From: Paraburkholderia silvatlantica
Lineage (GTDB): Bacteria > Pseudomonadota > Gammaproteobacteria > Burkholderiales > Burkholderiaceae
Direction: 5' to 3'
NCBI RefSeq assembly: GCF_003096715.1
Contig: NZ_QEOL01000013.1
Span: forward strand, 62,001 to 126,000
Length of the DNA stretch: 64,000 nucleotides
The number at the start of each line of letters is the position of its first letter. Within the stretch, counting starts at the first letter, position 1. Shown one piece after another: positions 1 through 8,151 of this stretch. A model generated the notes under the pieces. That model was not told the DNA's origin, made no database searches, and worked only from the letters and a program-made list of their open reading frames with translations. The position numbers and the translations under genes are program-made.

Positions 1-1494
1 CAGGTCCGACGTGAATGCGTAGTTGGTCGAGTACGAGAACAGCGGCGCCCAGTACGCCTGTTCGCTGATGCGTTTCAACGCGGCTGCGTAGTGGGCCTTG
101 CGCTCGGTGGGGTCGTTCGAGGCATCGGCGATGCCGATGTCCTTCATCACGGCCGGATCTTTCGCGGTGTCGTCGGGGCCGCCCTTGAAGAACGCGCCCA
201 GCGATGCAGAGGCGTCGTTGACGGAATACGAACCCCACGCCTGGAACGTCATCGGCGTCTTGCCAGCGCGATACGCGGTGCGCAGCGCCGCATACTGGAG
301 GTAATGCAGGTGCGCGACGATGCCGACCTTGCGCAGGTCGCCAATGATCGCTTCCGCGTAGTCGCGCTCGCGATATGCGTAAAGGTCCGTCTCGAAGCCA
401 TTGGGGTAGCCGGCTTCCTTCAGCAGTTCCCGCGCCTTCGCCGGGTCGTAGCCGTACCTGAGCGCGACGCTCGCATCGCAGCCGAACTGCGTGTGGAAGC
501 ACGGCGCATAGATAGGCTGGCTGCCGCCGCGCACGAGGTCGTTCGCGAGTGCCGCGCGATTGACCGCATAGTTGACAGCTTGCCGCACGCGCACGTCCCT
601 GAACGGCGAATTGGGCGCCGACGTGCCCTGGTCGTCCATCGTCAGGAAGCCGATACGCATCGTCTCGCCGCCGGCGACCGTCAGGTTCGGCGTCGCTTTC
701 AGCGATTGCGCCTGGTCGGCTGGTACTCGCCAGATCCAGTCCACGGCGCCGGTCATCAGTTGTGCGGCGCGCGTTTCCGGGTCCGGGATCACGACGAAGC
801 GGATCGTGCCTATCTTCGGCTGGCCGAGGGGGCTGCCGCTGAAGTAGTTCGAATTCTTAACGAGCGTTACCCCGACACCAGGCTGGATCGACGTGACGCG
901 ATACGGGCCGGTGCCGACCGGCGCCTTGCTGAAACCTTCCGGACCAACCTTGCGGAAGTACGCTTCAGGGTAGATCGGCAACGGTCCGGCGAGGTATTCG
1001 AGCGCGGCTGGAAACGGCGCTTTCAGCTGGATGCGTACCTGGTAGTCACTGACCTTCTGTGCCCCCTTGATCCAGTCTACGTTCTGCCGTGTGATGACTT
1101 TCGAGTCCGGTGCGGTCATGTAGTTGAACGTGAACGCAACATCAGCGGCGGTGAACGGGTCGCCGTTCTGGAATTTGACGTCATGGCGCAGATCGAGCAG
1201 CAGCGAGGTCGGCGATTCCCATTTCCATGCGGTGGCCAGTTCCGGTTTGAACTGGCCGGTCGCGGGGTCCTCGTAGATCAGGTTATCCCAGATGAGGTGC
1301 GCGAGGATCACCCCTTCACGCAGGTTGTTCTGATAGGCGGATACGTTCTCGACTTCGCTGTCCGATGCATAGACCAGGGTGTCGTGCGCCTTGTCCGCGA
1401 ATGCATGCGTTGCGCACAACAGCGACGACAGGGCAACGGATGAGCCGGCGATGAAGCGGACGGCATTCCGGATTCGACCAGCGTGAAGGTTCAT
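1..1494 (-). CDS. ABC transporter substrate-binding protein, family 5 (peptide/opine type), partial
   Basis: Periplasmic solute-binding protein of a DppA/OppA-type importer. The frame is open on the minus strand from the ATG at 1494 to the window edge, at least 498 codons, so the C-terminus is missing from this window. The N-terminus has a signal peptide: MNLHAGRIRN, a hydrophobic run, and a likely cut after ATHAFA. Family motifs follow, including FQNGDPFTAADVAFTF and VRQAVNYAVNRAAL, both typical of SBP family 5. The nearby sequence GGGGAACC on the coding strand is a plausible ribosome site. Permease and ATPase genes are expected beyond position 1. The substrate cannot be told from sequence; peptides or amino-acid conjugates are the usual ligands. 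The divergent LysR gene at 1660 may control it. Confidence 0.88.
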   Translation of the reverse strand, partial: MNLHAGRIRNAVRFIAGSSVALSSLLCATHAFADKAHDTLVYASDSEVENVSAYQNNLREGVILAHLIWDNLIYEDPATGQFKPELATAWKWESPTSLLLDLRHDVKFQNGDPFTAADVAFTFNYMTAPDSKVITRQNVDWIKGAQKVSDYQVRIQLKAPFPAALEYLAGPLPIYPEAYFRKVGPEGFSKAPVGTGPYRVTSIQPGVGVTLVKNSNYFSGSPLGQPKIGTIRFVVIPDPETRAAQLMTGAVDWIWRVPADQAQSLKATPNLTVAGGETMRIGFLTMDDQGTSAPNSPFRDVRVRQAVNYAVNRAALANDLVRGGSQPIYAPCFHTQFGCDASVALRYGYDPAKARELLKEAGYPNGFETDLYAYRERDYAEAIIGDLRKVGIVAHLHYLQYAALRTAYRAGKTPMTFQAWGSYSVNDASASLGAFFKGGPDDTAKDPAVMKDIGIADASNDPTERKAHYAAALKRISEQAYWAPLFSYSTNYAFTSDL

Positions 1495-1659
1495 GGATGG
1501 GTTCCCCGTGACAGGACTTCACTGTTGAACTTGGCAGGCTGGTGTCGAGACTATCCGGGGAATTTTGTTGCGACTATGATCGAATAAATAATCTTGCGTT
1601 GCCGAAACGGCAATTCATTCGTGGCGCCGGCGGTGCGCTTCCGGTCCCGTGGAGCGGAC

Positions 1660-2559
1660 ATGAAACAGCATCACCTGCAGGAAACGGCGCTGCGTTACTT
1701 TCTCGATGTCGTTCGTACCGGCTCGATCAGCGTATCGTCGGAGCGGCTGAACGTGGCCGGCTCCGCGATCAGCCGCCAGATCGCGGGACTCGAAAGCGCG
1801 CTGGACACAGCGCTGTTCGAGCGCCGGTCGCGCGGCATGGTCGCGACCGCAGCGGGGGAAATGCTGGCGGCGTATGCGTCGCGCGTCGCACTCGAAGCGG
1901 ACCGCATCGTGCAGGACATCGAGGCGCTGCACGGTGTGCGGCGCGGCAAGGTCCGGCTCGCCTCGTCGGATGGCGGGGCGATCGAGTTTCTGCCGCACGT
2001 GATGGCAGCCTTTCGCGCCGATTATCCGGGCATCCACTTCAGCCTCGCGGTCAGCGCGCCGTCGGAGGTCACGCGGCGCGTGCGCGAAGGGGATGTGGAT
2101 ATCGGCCTCGTCTTCAGTCGTACCACGCACACCGACATCAGGGTCGCGCATCGCAGCCGTGCGCCGGTGATGGCTGTGATGCGTAGCGGACATCCGCTCG
2201 CCCGTTTCGGGCGGGTGAGCCTCGCGCAACTGTGCGGGTACCCGCTTGCGCTGCCTGATACGAATACGACGATACGGCAACTCTTCGATATTGCGGCCAG
2301 CCAGCAGCGACTCGCTTTCGAACCGGCTGTCGTCAGCAACTATGCCGAGCCGCTGCACAACCTCGCGGCATTGACGGACACGGTGTCGATCGCGGCCGAA
2401 GTGACGATCCGGCATCGGGCCGCGCGCGGCGAACTGGTCGCGGTGCCGATCCGGGATCGCGGGCTGGGCGAACGGTACATCGAGGTGCAGACGCTGGTCG
2501 GCCGCACACTGCCGAAAGTCGTGCAGATTTTTCTGGACTTCCTCTGCGCCCGGCTATGA
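1660..2559 (+). CDS. LysR family transcriptional regulator
   Basis: DNA-binding regulator of about 299 residues with a winged HTH in the first 65 residues (YFLDVVRTGSISVSSERLNV, then SAISRQIAGLESAL) and a periplasmic-binding-like effector domain after it. The ATG at 1660 is preferred over the upstream in-frame ATG at 1594 because GGAGCG lies just in front of it and LysR proteins normally begin a few residues before the HTH. It is divergent from the ABC binding protein ending at 1494, so that transporter is the natural target. It runs toward acdR, which is convergent with it. The ligand is unknown. Confidence 0.9.
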   Translation: MKQHHLQETALRYFLDVVRTGSISVSSERLNVAGSAISRQIAGLESALDTALFERRSRGMVATAAGEMLAAYASRVALEADRIVQDIEALHGVRRGKVRLASSDGGAIEFLPHVMAAFRADYPGIHFSLAVSAPSEVTRRVREGDVDIGLVFSRTTHTDIRVAHRSRAPVMAVMRSGHPLARFGRVSLAQLCGYPLALPDTNTTIRQLFDIAASQQRLAFEPAVVSNYAEPLHNLAALTDTVSIAAEVTIRHRAARGELVAVPIRDRGLGERYIEVQTLVGRTLPKVVQIFLDFLCARL

Positions 2560-2592
2560 CACGACGCGTGGCCGCGCGCGGAGCGCAACCGC

Positions 2593-3093
2593 TCAGATGG
2601 GCAACTCGGTCGTGGACAGGATTTCACGCAGCACGATGAACGTCCGGATCTGCCGCACGCCGGGCAGGTAGAGCAGCTTTTCCGCGTGCAGTCGGTTGAA
2701 GCTGTCGCTGTCGCGCGTGCGAATCAGCATGAAGTAGTCGAACTCCCCGGTCACAACGTGACATTCCATACAGCCGGGCACCTTCTGCGCGGCTTTTTCG
2801 AATTCGGTGAACGATTCCGGCGTCGAGCGGTCGAGCATCACACCGATCAGCACCAGCATGCCCGCGTCCAGCTTCCTCGGATCGAGCAAGGCTACCGTGG
2901 AGCGGATCAGGCCCGTCTCCTTCAGCCGCTCGACGCGTCTCAGGCAAGCCGGCGCGCTCAGGTTGACCTTTGCCGCGAGCGCGACGTTCGTGATCGATGC
3001 ATCGCGTTGCAGCTGTCGCAGGATGGCGCGATCAACGCGGTCGGTCTGGATGTCCGGCTGCGGCGGGACTGCGCGGGGAGGGATTATTTTCAT
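2593..3093 (-). CDS. acdR: Lrp/AsnC family regulator of ACC deaminase
   Basis: A 166-residue Lrp/AsnC protein. Residues 20-75 form the HTH (AILRQLQRDASITNVALAAK, then SAPACLRRVERLKETGLI) and the rest is the RAM effector and oligomerisation domain (GCMECHVVTGEFDYFMLI). It lies head to head with acdS, with 180 bp between the starts. In Burkholderia, Rhizobium and Pseudomonas, AcdR is an Lrp-type regulator divergent from acdS that activates it when ACC is present. The identification rests on family plus this arrangement. The first 18 residues are proline-rich and precede the usual Lrp start. Confidence 0.88.
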   Translation of the reverse strand: MKIIPPRAVPPQPDIQTDRVDRAILRQLQRDASITNVALAAKVNLSAPACLRRVERLKETGLIRSTVALLDPRKLDAGMLVLIGVMLDRSTPESFTEFEKAAQKVPGCMECHVVTGEFDYFMLIRTRDSDSFNRLHAEKLLYLPGVRQIRTFIVLREILSTTELPI

Positions 3094-3273
3094 TGCGTAT
3101 CAACGTGGCTTGAAGAAATTCCGGTGGGCAGAAAAGCGGAGTGGGTGCCACAAAGTTAGGCTCGACGAATTTTTTTTGCAACCCGGTCGGCGGCGGGATT
3201 CCCTACGATTCTCATCACGCGCTGCGACGTTGTTCGACGGCGTCCGGTCATCCATCGATGAGGAATCTTCACC
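3094..3273. promoter_or_regulatory. acdR-acdS divergent promoter region
   Basis: A 180-bp gap between two divergent starts must hold both promoters and the AcdR sites. It contains an eight-T run near 3171-3178 and a good ribosome site, GAGGAATC, just ahead of the acdS ATG at 3274. I could not assign -35/-10 boxes or Lrp boxes with confidence. Confidence 0.55.
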
Positions 3274-4290
3274 ATGAACCTGCAACGCTTTCCGCGCTAT
3301 CCACTGACTTTCGGCCCCACACCTATCCAGCCCCTGAAACGCCTGAGCGCGCATCTCGGCGGCAAGGTCGAGCTGTACGCGAAGCGCGAGGATTGCAACA
3401 GTGGGCTTGCGTTCGGGGGTAACAAGACCCGCAAGCTCGAATACCTGATTCCCGAGGCGCTCGCGCAGGGCTGCGACACGCTTGTGTCGATCGGCGGCAT
3501 CCAGTCGAACCAGACGCGCCAGGTGGCAGCCGTCGCTGCGCATCTCGGGATGAAGTGCGTGCTGGTGCAGGAGAACTGGGTCAACTATTCGGACGCCGTG
3601 TACGACCGGGTCGGCAACATTCAGCTGTCGCGGATGATGGGTGCCGACGTGCGGCTCGTGGCCGACGGTTTCGACATCGGTATCCGCAAGAGCTGGCAGG
3701 ACGCGATGGACAGCGTGCGCGAGGCGGGCGGCAAGCCGTTCCCGATTCCGGCGGGGTGCTCCGAGCATCCGTATGGTGGCCTCGGCTTCGTCGGCTTCGC
3801 GGAGGAAGTGCGTCAGCAGGAGGCTGAACTGGGCTTCAAGTTCGACTACATCGTCGTGTGCTCGGTGACAGGCAGCACGCAGGCGGGCATGGTCGTTGGC
3901 TTTGCCGCGGACGGGCGTGCACGGCGCGTGATCGGCATCGACGCGTCAGCGAAGCCTGAGCAGACGCACGAGCAGATTACCCGCATTGCGAAGCACACGG
4001 CCGGACTGGTGGAGTTGGGGCAGGACATTACGCGCGACGATGTGATTCTCGATACGCGTTTCGGTGGTCCGGAATACGGGCTGCCAAACGAAGGCACGCT
4101 CGACGCGATCCGCCTGTGTGCACGGCTCGAAGGCGTGCTGACGGACCCGGTGTACGAGGGCAAGTCGATGGACGGAATGATCCAGATGGTGCGCAACGGC
4201 GAGTTTCCGGAGGGCTCGAAAGTCCTGTATGCGCATCTCGGTGGCGTGCCTGCGCTGAACGCGTACAGCTTCCTGTTCCGCAACGGCTGA
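3274..4290 (+). CDS. acdS: 1-aminocyclopropane-1-carboxylate deaminase
   Basis: PLP enzyme that converts ACC, the plant ethylene precursor, to 2-oxobutanoate and ammonia. It supplies nitrogen and lowers ethylene in a plant host. Length is 338 residues, the family norm. The PLP lysine is K51 in GGNKTRKLEYL, and the phosphate loop appears as CSVTGSTQAGM. Residues 295 and 322 are Glu and Leu (PVYEGKSMDG and YAHLGG). This is the pair that separates true ACC deaminase from the D-cysteine desulfhydrases that share the fold. The start has GAGGAATC in front. It is divergent from acdR and followed on the same strand by a DMT transporter gene after about 85 bp. Confidence 0.97.
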   Translation: MNLQRFPRYPLTFGPTPIQPLKRLSAHLGGKVELYAKREDCNSGLAFGGNKTRKLEYLIPEALAQGCDTLVSIGGIQSNQTRQVAAVAAHLGMKCVLVQENWVNYSDAVYDRVGNIQLSRMMGADVRLVADGFDIGIRKSWQDAMDSVREAGGKPFPIPAGCSEHPYGGLGFVGFAEEVRQQEAELGFKFDYIVVCSVTGSTQAGMVVGFAADGRARRVIGIDASAKPEQTHEQITRIAKHTAGLVELGQDITRDDVILDTRFGGPEYGLPNEGTLDAIRLCARLEGVLTDPVYEGKSMDGMIQMVRNGEFPEGSKVLYAHLGGVPALNAYSFLFRNG

Positions 4291-4292
4291 CA

Positions 4293-4317
4293 CGCCTGCT
4301 CGCGGGGCCAGCAGGCG
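4293..4317 (+). terminator. Possible hairpin terminator after acdS
   Basis: CGCCTGCT and AGCAGGCG form a perfect 8-bp stem with a 9-nt loop three bases after the acdS stop. No T-run follows, so intrinsic termination would be weak; it may only be an mRNA-end stabiliser. Confidence 0.35.
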
Positions 4318-4375
4318 GCCCCGGGGTTTCGTGCGCGGGCACCTGCATGCGGTGGGAATTCTCGTCGAACAAACC

Positions 4376-5326
4376 ATGAAAAATCCATCCGTTGCGGCAG
4401 TGCCGGTGCGCTTCGATTCGGGGATCGGCCGCGCAGATTTGCTCTCCCTCGTCGCGATGATGCTGCTCTGGGGTTTTAGCTGGCCGGCGATGAAGTATTG
4501 CCTTCAGTTTATTCCACCGCTCTGGATGGCCGCGCTGCGTTTCCTCAGCGCCGCGGTCTTCCTCTTTGTCTTCCTCTGGATGAAGGGTGAAGTGCGTTTG
4601 CCGCCCAGGGCTGACCTGCCGATCGTCATCAGCGTCGGTGCGTTGCAGATGTCCGCGTTCACGGCACTCGGCGCGCTCGCGATGCGACACGTAGGAGCTG
4701 GGCACGCTGCGCTGCTCGCGTACACGACACCGCTCTGGGTGACGCTCGGATCGTTCTTTCTGCCGGGCCGGATTTCGGGCCGCCAGTTGCTCGCGGTGGG
4801 TATGGGCGTGTCGGGAATCGCGATCATCTGCGTGCCGGACCTGCGGGTGCTTCTCTCGTCGCGCGGAACGGGCGAGCAGCGGGGCGGGGGCGACCTGATG
4901 CTTGTCGCGGCCGCCCTCTGCAGGGCTGTGGTGATCGTCCACGTACGTCACCATTGCTGGCGTTCGCCGCCGCTCGCGTTGGCGCCATGGCAGATGCTGT
5001 TCGCCAGTGTGCCGCTCGTGCTGGCCGCGTCGCTGTTCGAAGGGGCGCCGTCGATTCACTGGACCGCTCCCCTGGCGATGCTCGTCGGATTTATCGGGCC
5101 GCTAGCCACATGCATCTGTTTCGTCATTTCGGCGGAAGTCGGCCGGCGCATTCCACCCGTCACGATGTCGCTGGCGACACTCGGCGTGCCGGTCACGGGA
5201 CTCGTCGGATCGGTCGCGCTGCTCGGCGAAGCGCTGACTACGGGCTTGCTGGCCGGTTTTGCGCTGATCGTCGGCAGCCTGGCGTTTGTGCTGACCGGAC
5301 GCCGGCGCGAACGGAGCGGGCGATGA
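4376..5326 (+). CDS. EamA/DMT family transporter
   Basis: Inner-membrane protein of about 316 residues with two EamA repeats and roughly ten hydrophobic segments. The first begins at DLLSLVAMMLLWGFSWPAMK (about residues 20-39) and the last is in LLAGFALIVGSLAFVLTG. DMT proteins of this type usually export metabolites or amino acids. The ATG at 4376 is chosen because the in-frame ATG at 4331 would add 15 unlikely hydrophilic residues. Its TGA overlaps the ATG of the next gene (ATGA at 5323), so the two are translationally coupled. The middle (RAVVIVHVRHHCWRSPPLAL) is unusually charged for this family and could mark sequence divergence. Confidence 0.85.
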   Translation: MKNPSVAAVPVRFDSGIGRADLLSLVAMMLLWGFSWPAMKYCLQFIPPLWMAALRFLSAAVFLFVFLWMKGEVRLPPRADLPIVISVGALQMSAFTALGALAMRHVGAGHAALLAYTTPLWVTLGSFFLPGRISGRQLLAVGMGVSGIAIICVPDLRVLLSSRGTGEQRGGGDLMLVAAALCRAVVIVHVRHHCWRSPPLALAPWQMLFASVPLVLAASLFEGAPSIHWTAPLAMLVGFIGPLATCICFVISAEVGRRIPPVTMSLATLGVPVTGLVGSVALLGEALTTGLLAGFALIVGSLAFVLTGRRRERSGR

Positions 5327-5775
5327 GTGGCGCCGACCGCACCCAGGCGCCCTGCGACTGGATCCTGAAGGGGACCGGTACGACGGGCATCTGTGTCGTC
5401 GTCGACGATCGTATTCCGTCAGAAGCAGTCGGGGCGCTGGTGGGGCGATGCGGCGACACACCCGGCATCGCTGTCCTGCGGATCGCGGATCCTGTATCCG
5501 CACATCGCGCGTGGTGCGAGTCGACGATCAGGGAAGTGCTACGCGGCCAGCCTGTTGCGTCGGCACTCCAGATCATGCCGCGTAGTGTCCGTTTGCTTAT
5601 CTGGTCTGGTAACGTCGAAGAACTGGACTGGATCGGCGGCGTGGAAGGGCAGCGCGTTCTCCTGATGCGCTACTGGAATGATATTGGCCGGGCCCTCCAG
5701 GTGGAACGCATGGTCGAGCGGGTACTGGCGGTGCTCCGCCTCTTCATCCAGGAAAATCAGACCAGCGGCTACTAG
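5323..5775 (+). CDS. Hypothetical protein coupled to DMT transporter
   Basis: A 150-residue soluble protein that I do not recognise. Its ATG overlaps the stop of the transporter gene (ATGA), a strong sign of real, coupled translation. It has no signal peptide or membrane segment. The C-terminal third (QVERMVERVLAVLRLFIQEN) is predicted helical and amphipathic. It contains three cysteines and a central hydrophobic segment, SVRLLIWSGNVEELDWIGG. Its position suggests a job linked to the transporter substrate or to ACC metabolism, but that is only inference. Confidence 0.7.
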   Translation: MSGADRTQAPCDWILKGTGTTGICVVVDDRIPSEAVGALVGRCGDTPGIAVLRIADPVSAHRAWCESTIREVLRGQPVASALQIMPRSVRLLIWSGNVEELDWIGGVEGQRVLLMRYWNDIGRALQVERMVERVLAVLRLFIQENQTSGY

Positions 5776-5966
5776 AGCATATCAGGCACTCTGAATAATC
5801 GGCACGGCACGTGGTTGTCCCCGTGACGCCTCTTGTCCGGCCAACCTTACGATGCTGTCACGGTTCTCAACGTGGCGGTATCGTTTCTTGCCAGTAATTC
5901 CGCGACGGATGTAATGATCGACATGAATCGTCAGCTTTCTGCTGGAGCTCGTTCAGATTTCAAGCG

Positions 5967-6398
5967 TCAATACTCGGCGGCTACGCTGCCACTTGCCGGG
6001 TCCGTCACAAAACCGATCCTACTTAAACCCGTTGCCTGCGCTTCCGACATCAGGTCGGCGTGTTCATAGGCCACCGTCCGGTCGACCCGCAGATGCAGTT
6101 CGGGCTGCGGGTTCGCCTGCGCCGCGTCGGCGATCTTCACGCGCGGCGCTGCGTCGTCCACTACCTGGTCGCCCCATAACACGGTACCGTGCGCGCGGAC
6201 CGACACCTCGACATGCGTGGGCTTGGCGTCCTCGTGCTGGCTGCTCGCGTGCGGCAGGTCGATCTTGACCGCGTGCTGCATGATCGGCACCGTCAAGAGA
6301 AAGATGATCAGCAGCACCGGCATCACGTCGACCTGCGGCGTCATGTTGGTCTCGCTCCACGCCAGCGTCGGTGGCGCCCCCGCTGAACACGCGTACAC
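5967..6398 (-). CDS. Orphan ExbD/TolR-like protein, possibly a remnant
   Basis: A 143-residue ExbD-type protein, normally part of the ExbB-ExbD-TonB motor. The core motif is visible as NMTPQVDVMPVLLIIFLLTV, with the membrane Asp that carries protons conserved. The periplasmic domain follows. The only upstream start is GTG at 6398, the first ten residues do not look like a family N-terminus, and a Pro sits inside the membrane helix where Leu is usual. No exbB or tonB gene is adjacent. It may be a relic of a TonB cluster rather than a working gene. Confidence 0.6.
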   Translation of the reverse strand: MYACSAGAPPTLAWSETNMTPQVDVMPVLLIIFLLTVPIMQHAVKIDLPHASSQHEDAKPTHVEVSVRAHGTVLWGDQVVDDAAPRVKIADAAQANPQPELHLRVDRTVAYEHADLMSEAQATGLSRIGFVTDPASGSVAAEY

Positions 6399-6899
6399 GG
6401 TGGCCGTTCGGGCTCGCTCATACTGATGAAGTATTGGCGGCAGCCAGTGTCTGGCTGTCGTCCGAGCTCAGCAGTCAGCCAACGACTCTGCAAGTGCCCC
6501 AAGCCGTCTTGAGGATGTTGCCGATACAGGGCGAGGGCGCAGCCCGGAGAGTTGGGTGCGCAAGAAAGGTCACAACGTTTCCGTATTCATCGTTAAAAGG
6601 ACCGATGTCCACCACCTCAAGCTCGAATGCGCCGACAAGAATGCGCGAGCCGGTGGAGGCGCTCGCTCTCTCCCGCTGCGCCAACGCACTGGCGAGCGTC
6701 AGGCGGCACGGGTTCTCCGCGATTCGTGGGTCGTCCCTTGATTCAGTTTTTGATTGCACAGGCATTGGTACATCACGCCTCGTTCTCGGTGGCTCGACTA
6801 TGCCCGCAGTCCTGCAGCTTTGCTACCTGGCACATCACTGTTGCATAGTCGCATAATGGTTCATCAAAAGATCAAGCGATGCCCAGTGGCGAGGCAAGT
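6399..6899. other. Non-coding or decayed stretch
   Basis: About 500 bp with no recognisable gene. A minus-strand open frame of 96 codons at 6475-6765 has no family resemblance and no clear ribosome site, so it is not called. Confidence 0.4.
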
Positions 6900-7189
6900 C
6901 TATGCAGCAAGCTCGGCCGTCAATCCGGCGTGCCTGATAATCAGGCGCAACAGACATAACACTGCTCGGAAGGGAGCAAAACGCCCCTGTCGCGCAACGT
7001 CGCAACTGGCGTGCTGATTCGCTCAGCGAATGCCGGTTGGGTCATACCGGACGCTTCGCGCGCTCGACGCACCAGCATCTGCTCGCGCGTCGTCACACGG
7101 CCTACTCGCGCTTTGGCTTCTTCAGGCGCCTGGCGCAGATCGGACAGCGACTCGCCAGCATCAGCTTTGACAATCTTCTCGATGTCCAT
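6900..7189 (-). pseudogene. XRE-type antitoxin, frameshifted
   Basis: Remnant of a HigA/RelB-like helix-turn-helix antitoxin. Reading from the ATG at 7189 (overlapping the toxin stop as TGATG) gives REQMLVRRAREASGMTQPAF then AERISTPVATLRD, the usual HTH of this family. The frame then breaks near 6996. The rest, beginning QGRFAPFRAVLCLLRL and ending LTAELAA, continues in another frame to a TAG at 6900. Comparison with the usual TLRDWEQGRF text implies loss of about 7 bases at the WE codons. The protein would lose its C-terminal half. Confidence 0.75.
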
Positions 7190-7371
7190 CACAGCACCTT
7201 TCTGATGTCCTTGGGGAGCATGTTCTCACGCCCGGCCTTGGCATACACCGCCACGAGCAACACGATTTCCTCATCGGTAAGGTTAAAGTAAATCATACGA
7301 GCACCGCCCGACTTGCCGGTGCCAGCGCGTTTCCAGCGCACCTACGCCGTCTGGATGCCATCGCTTAATGT
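7189..7371 (-). pseudogene. RelE/HigB-like toxin, C-terminal remnant
   Basis: Only the last 60 or so codons of a toxin gene remain, directly upstream of and overlapping the antitoxin remnant. The frame reads SDGIQTA, a TAG stop, then VRWKRAGTGKSGGARM and IYFNLTDEEIVLLVAVYAKA, a typical C-terminus of this toxin family. The N-terminal half has been replaced by unrelated sequence. The operon order, toxin then antitoxin, matches the HigBA type. Both partners are dead, so the system is inactive. Confidence 0.72.
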
Positions 7372-7637
7372 GGGGTACGATAGTGTCCAGCAGAGCTTAG
7401 GCAGCAGAATTTTGAAGCGAGTGGGCCTTGACCAATTCTTGACGAAAGCAGGCAGAAGTCCCCTCAAAAGGGCTAAATATTTCAGCTGGTTAGCGAATGG
7501 CCGACACCGCAAGCCATTGATTCTGCTGAATTTTAGTTTCTTCCTATTAGTGTCGGATGGGTCTCCAAGGCATGTGGCCCGGAAGCCCGAATGTGCCTGC
7601 CTCGTCTTTTCAGACAATTACCTCCGGGCGGCGACTC

Positions 7638-8039
7638 TCATCGCCGGGCGGGATTGCGTCTGAGCGCCGCGCAGCCCGCATCCGTGAGCGGCTCGACCAT
7701 CTGGATCCGCTCGTCGGGCTTGAAGTCGCTGATCCAGACCACTCGGCAGCGTTGGGGCGAATCGGTTGAATCCGGCATCACCTGAAGCGTCGCGTGATGA
7801 TGCTCGAAACGTCCGCCGCCCACGGTGTAGGCGAGGCGCATGTGCGTGTCGTCGACGCCGATCACGCGTTCCTCGATAACGGTGCCGTCGGCGAACGTCA
7901 CCCATCGAACGTCGTTTTCCATGCGCGCGGCGGTCAGCACGCCGGCGAACACGCGGTCGACGTTGGCGGGATCGCGCAGCGCGGCCCAGACCTCCTGCGC
8001 TGCGGCTTCAAGGGGGATGTCCCGGTACACGGTAGCCAT
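7638..8039 (-). CDS. SRPBCC (START/Bet v1-like) family protein
   Basis: A 133-residue protein of the polyketide-cyclase/START fold used to bind small hydrophobic ligands. It starts at the ATG at 8039 with MATVYRDIPLEAAAQEVW and contains the family pattern WVTFADGTVIEERVIGVDD, a YTVGGGRFEHHHATLQV strand pair and a C-terminal helix with EPLTDAGCAALRR. The C-terminus (NPARR) is a little shorter than usual, and the sequence beyond it is unrelated, so the end may be clipped by the decayed region next door. It faces the same way as the upstream DMT gene, about 110 bp away. Confidence 0.8.
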   Translation of the reverse strand: MATVYRDIPLEAAAQEVWAALRDPANVDRVFAGVLTAARMENDVRWVTFADGTVIEERVIGVDDTHMRLAYTVGGGRFEHHHATLQVMPDSTDSPQRCRVVWISDFKPDERIQMVEPLTDAGCAALRRNPARR

Positions 8040-8151
8040 CGCACTTGCCTCTTTCGTGATGTGTGACGAGTGCATCGTGCGCGCGCAACGCGCGGCGATC
8101 CTGGGAAATCTTGACGTCATTTGCGAAGGCAGCCGCTGCGACTGGTACCCC

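Noticed and set aside
91..1443. A 450-codon plus-strand open frame covering the first 1.4 kb
   Set aside because: It is antisense to a well-supported family-5 binding protein and has no family text; high GC creates such frames on the opposite strand.
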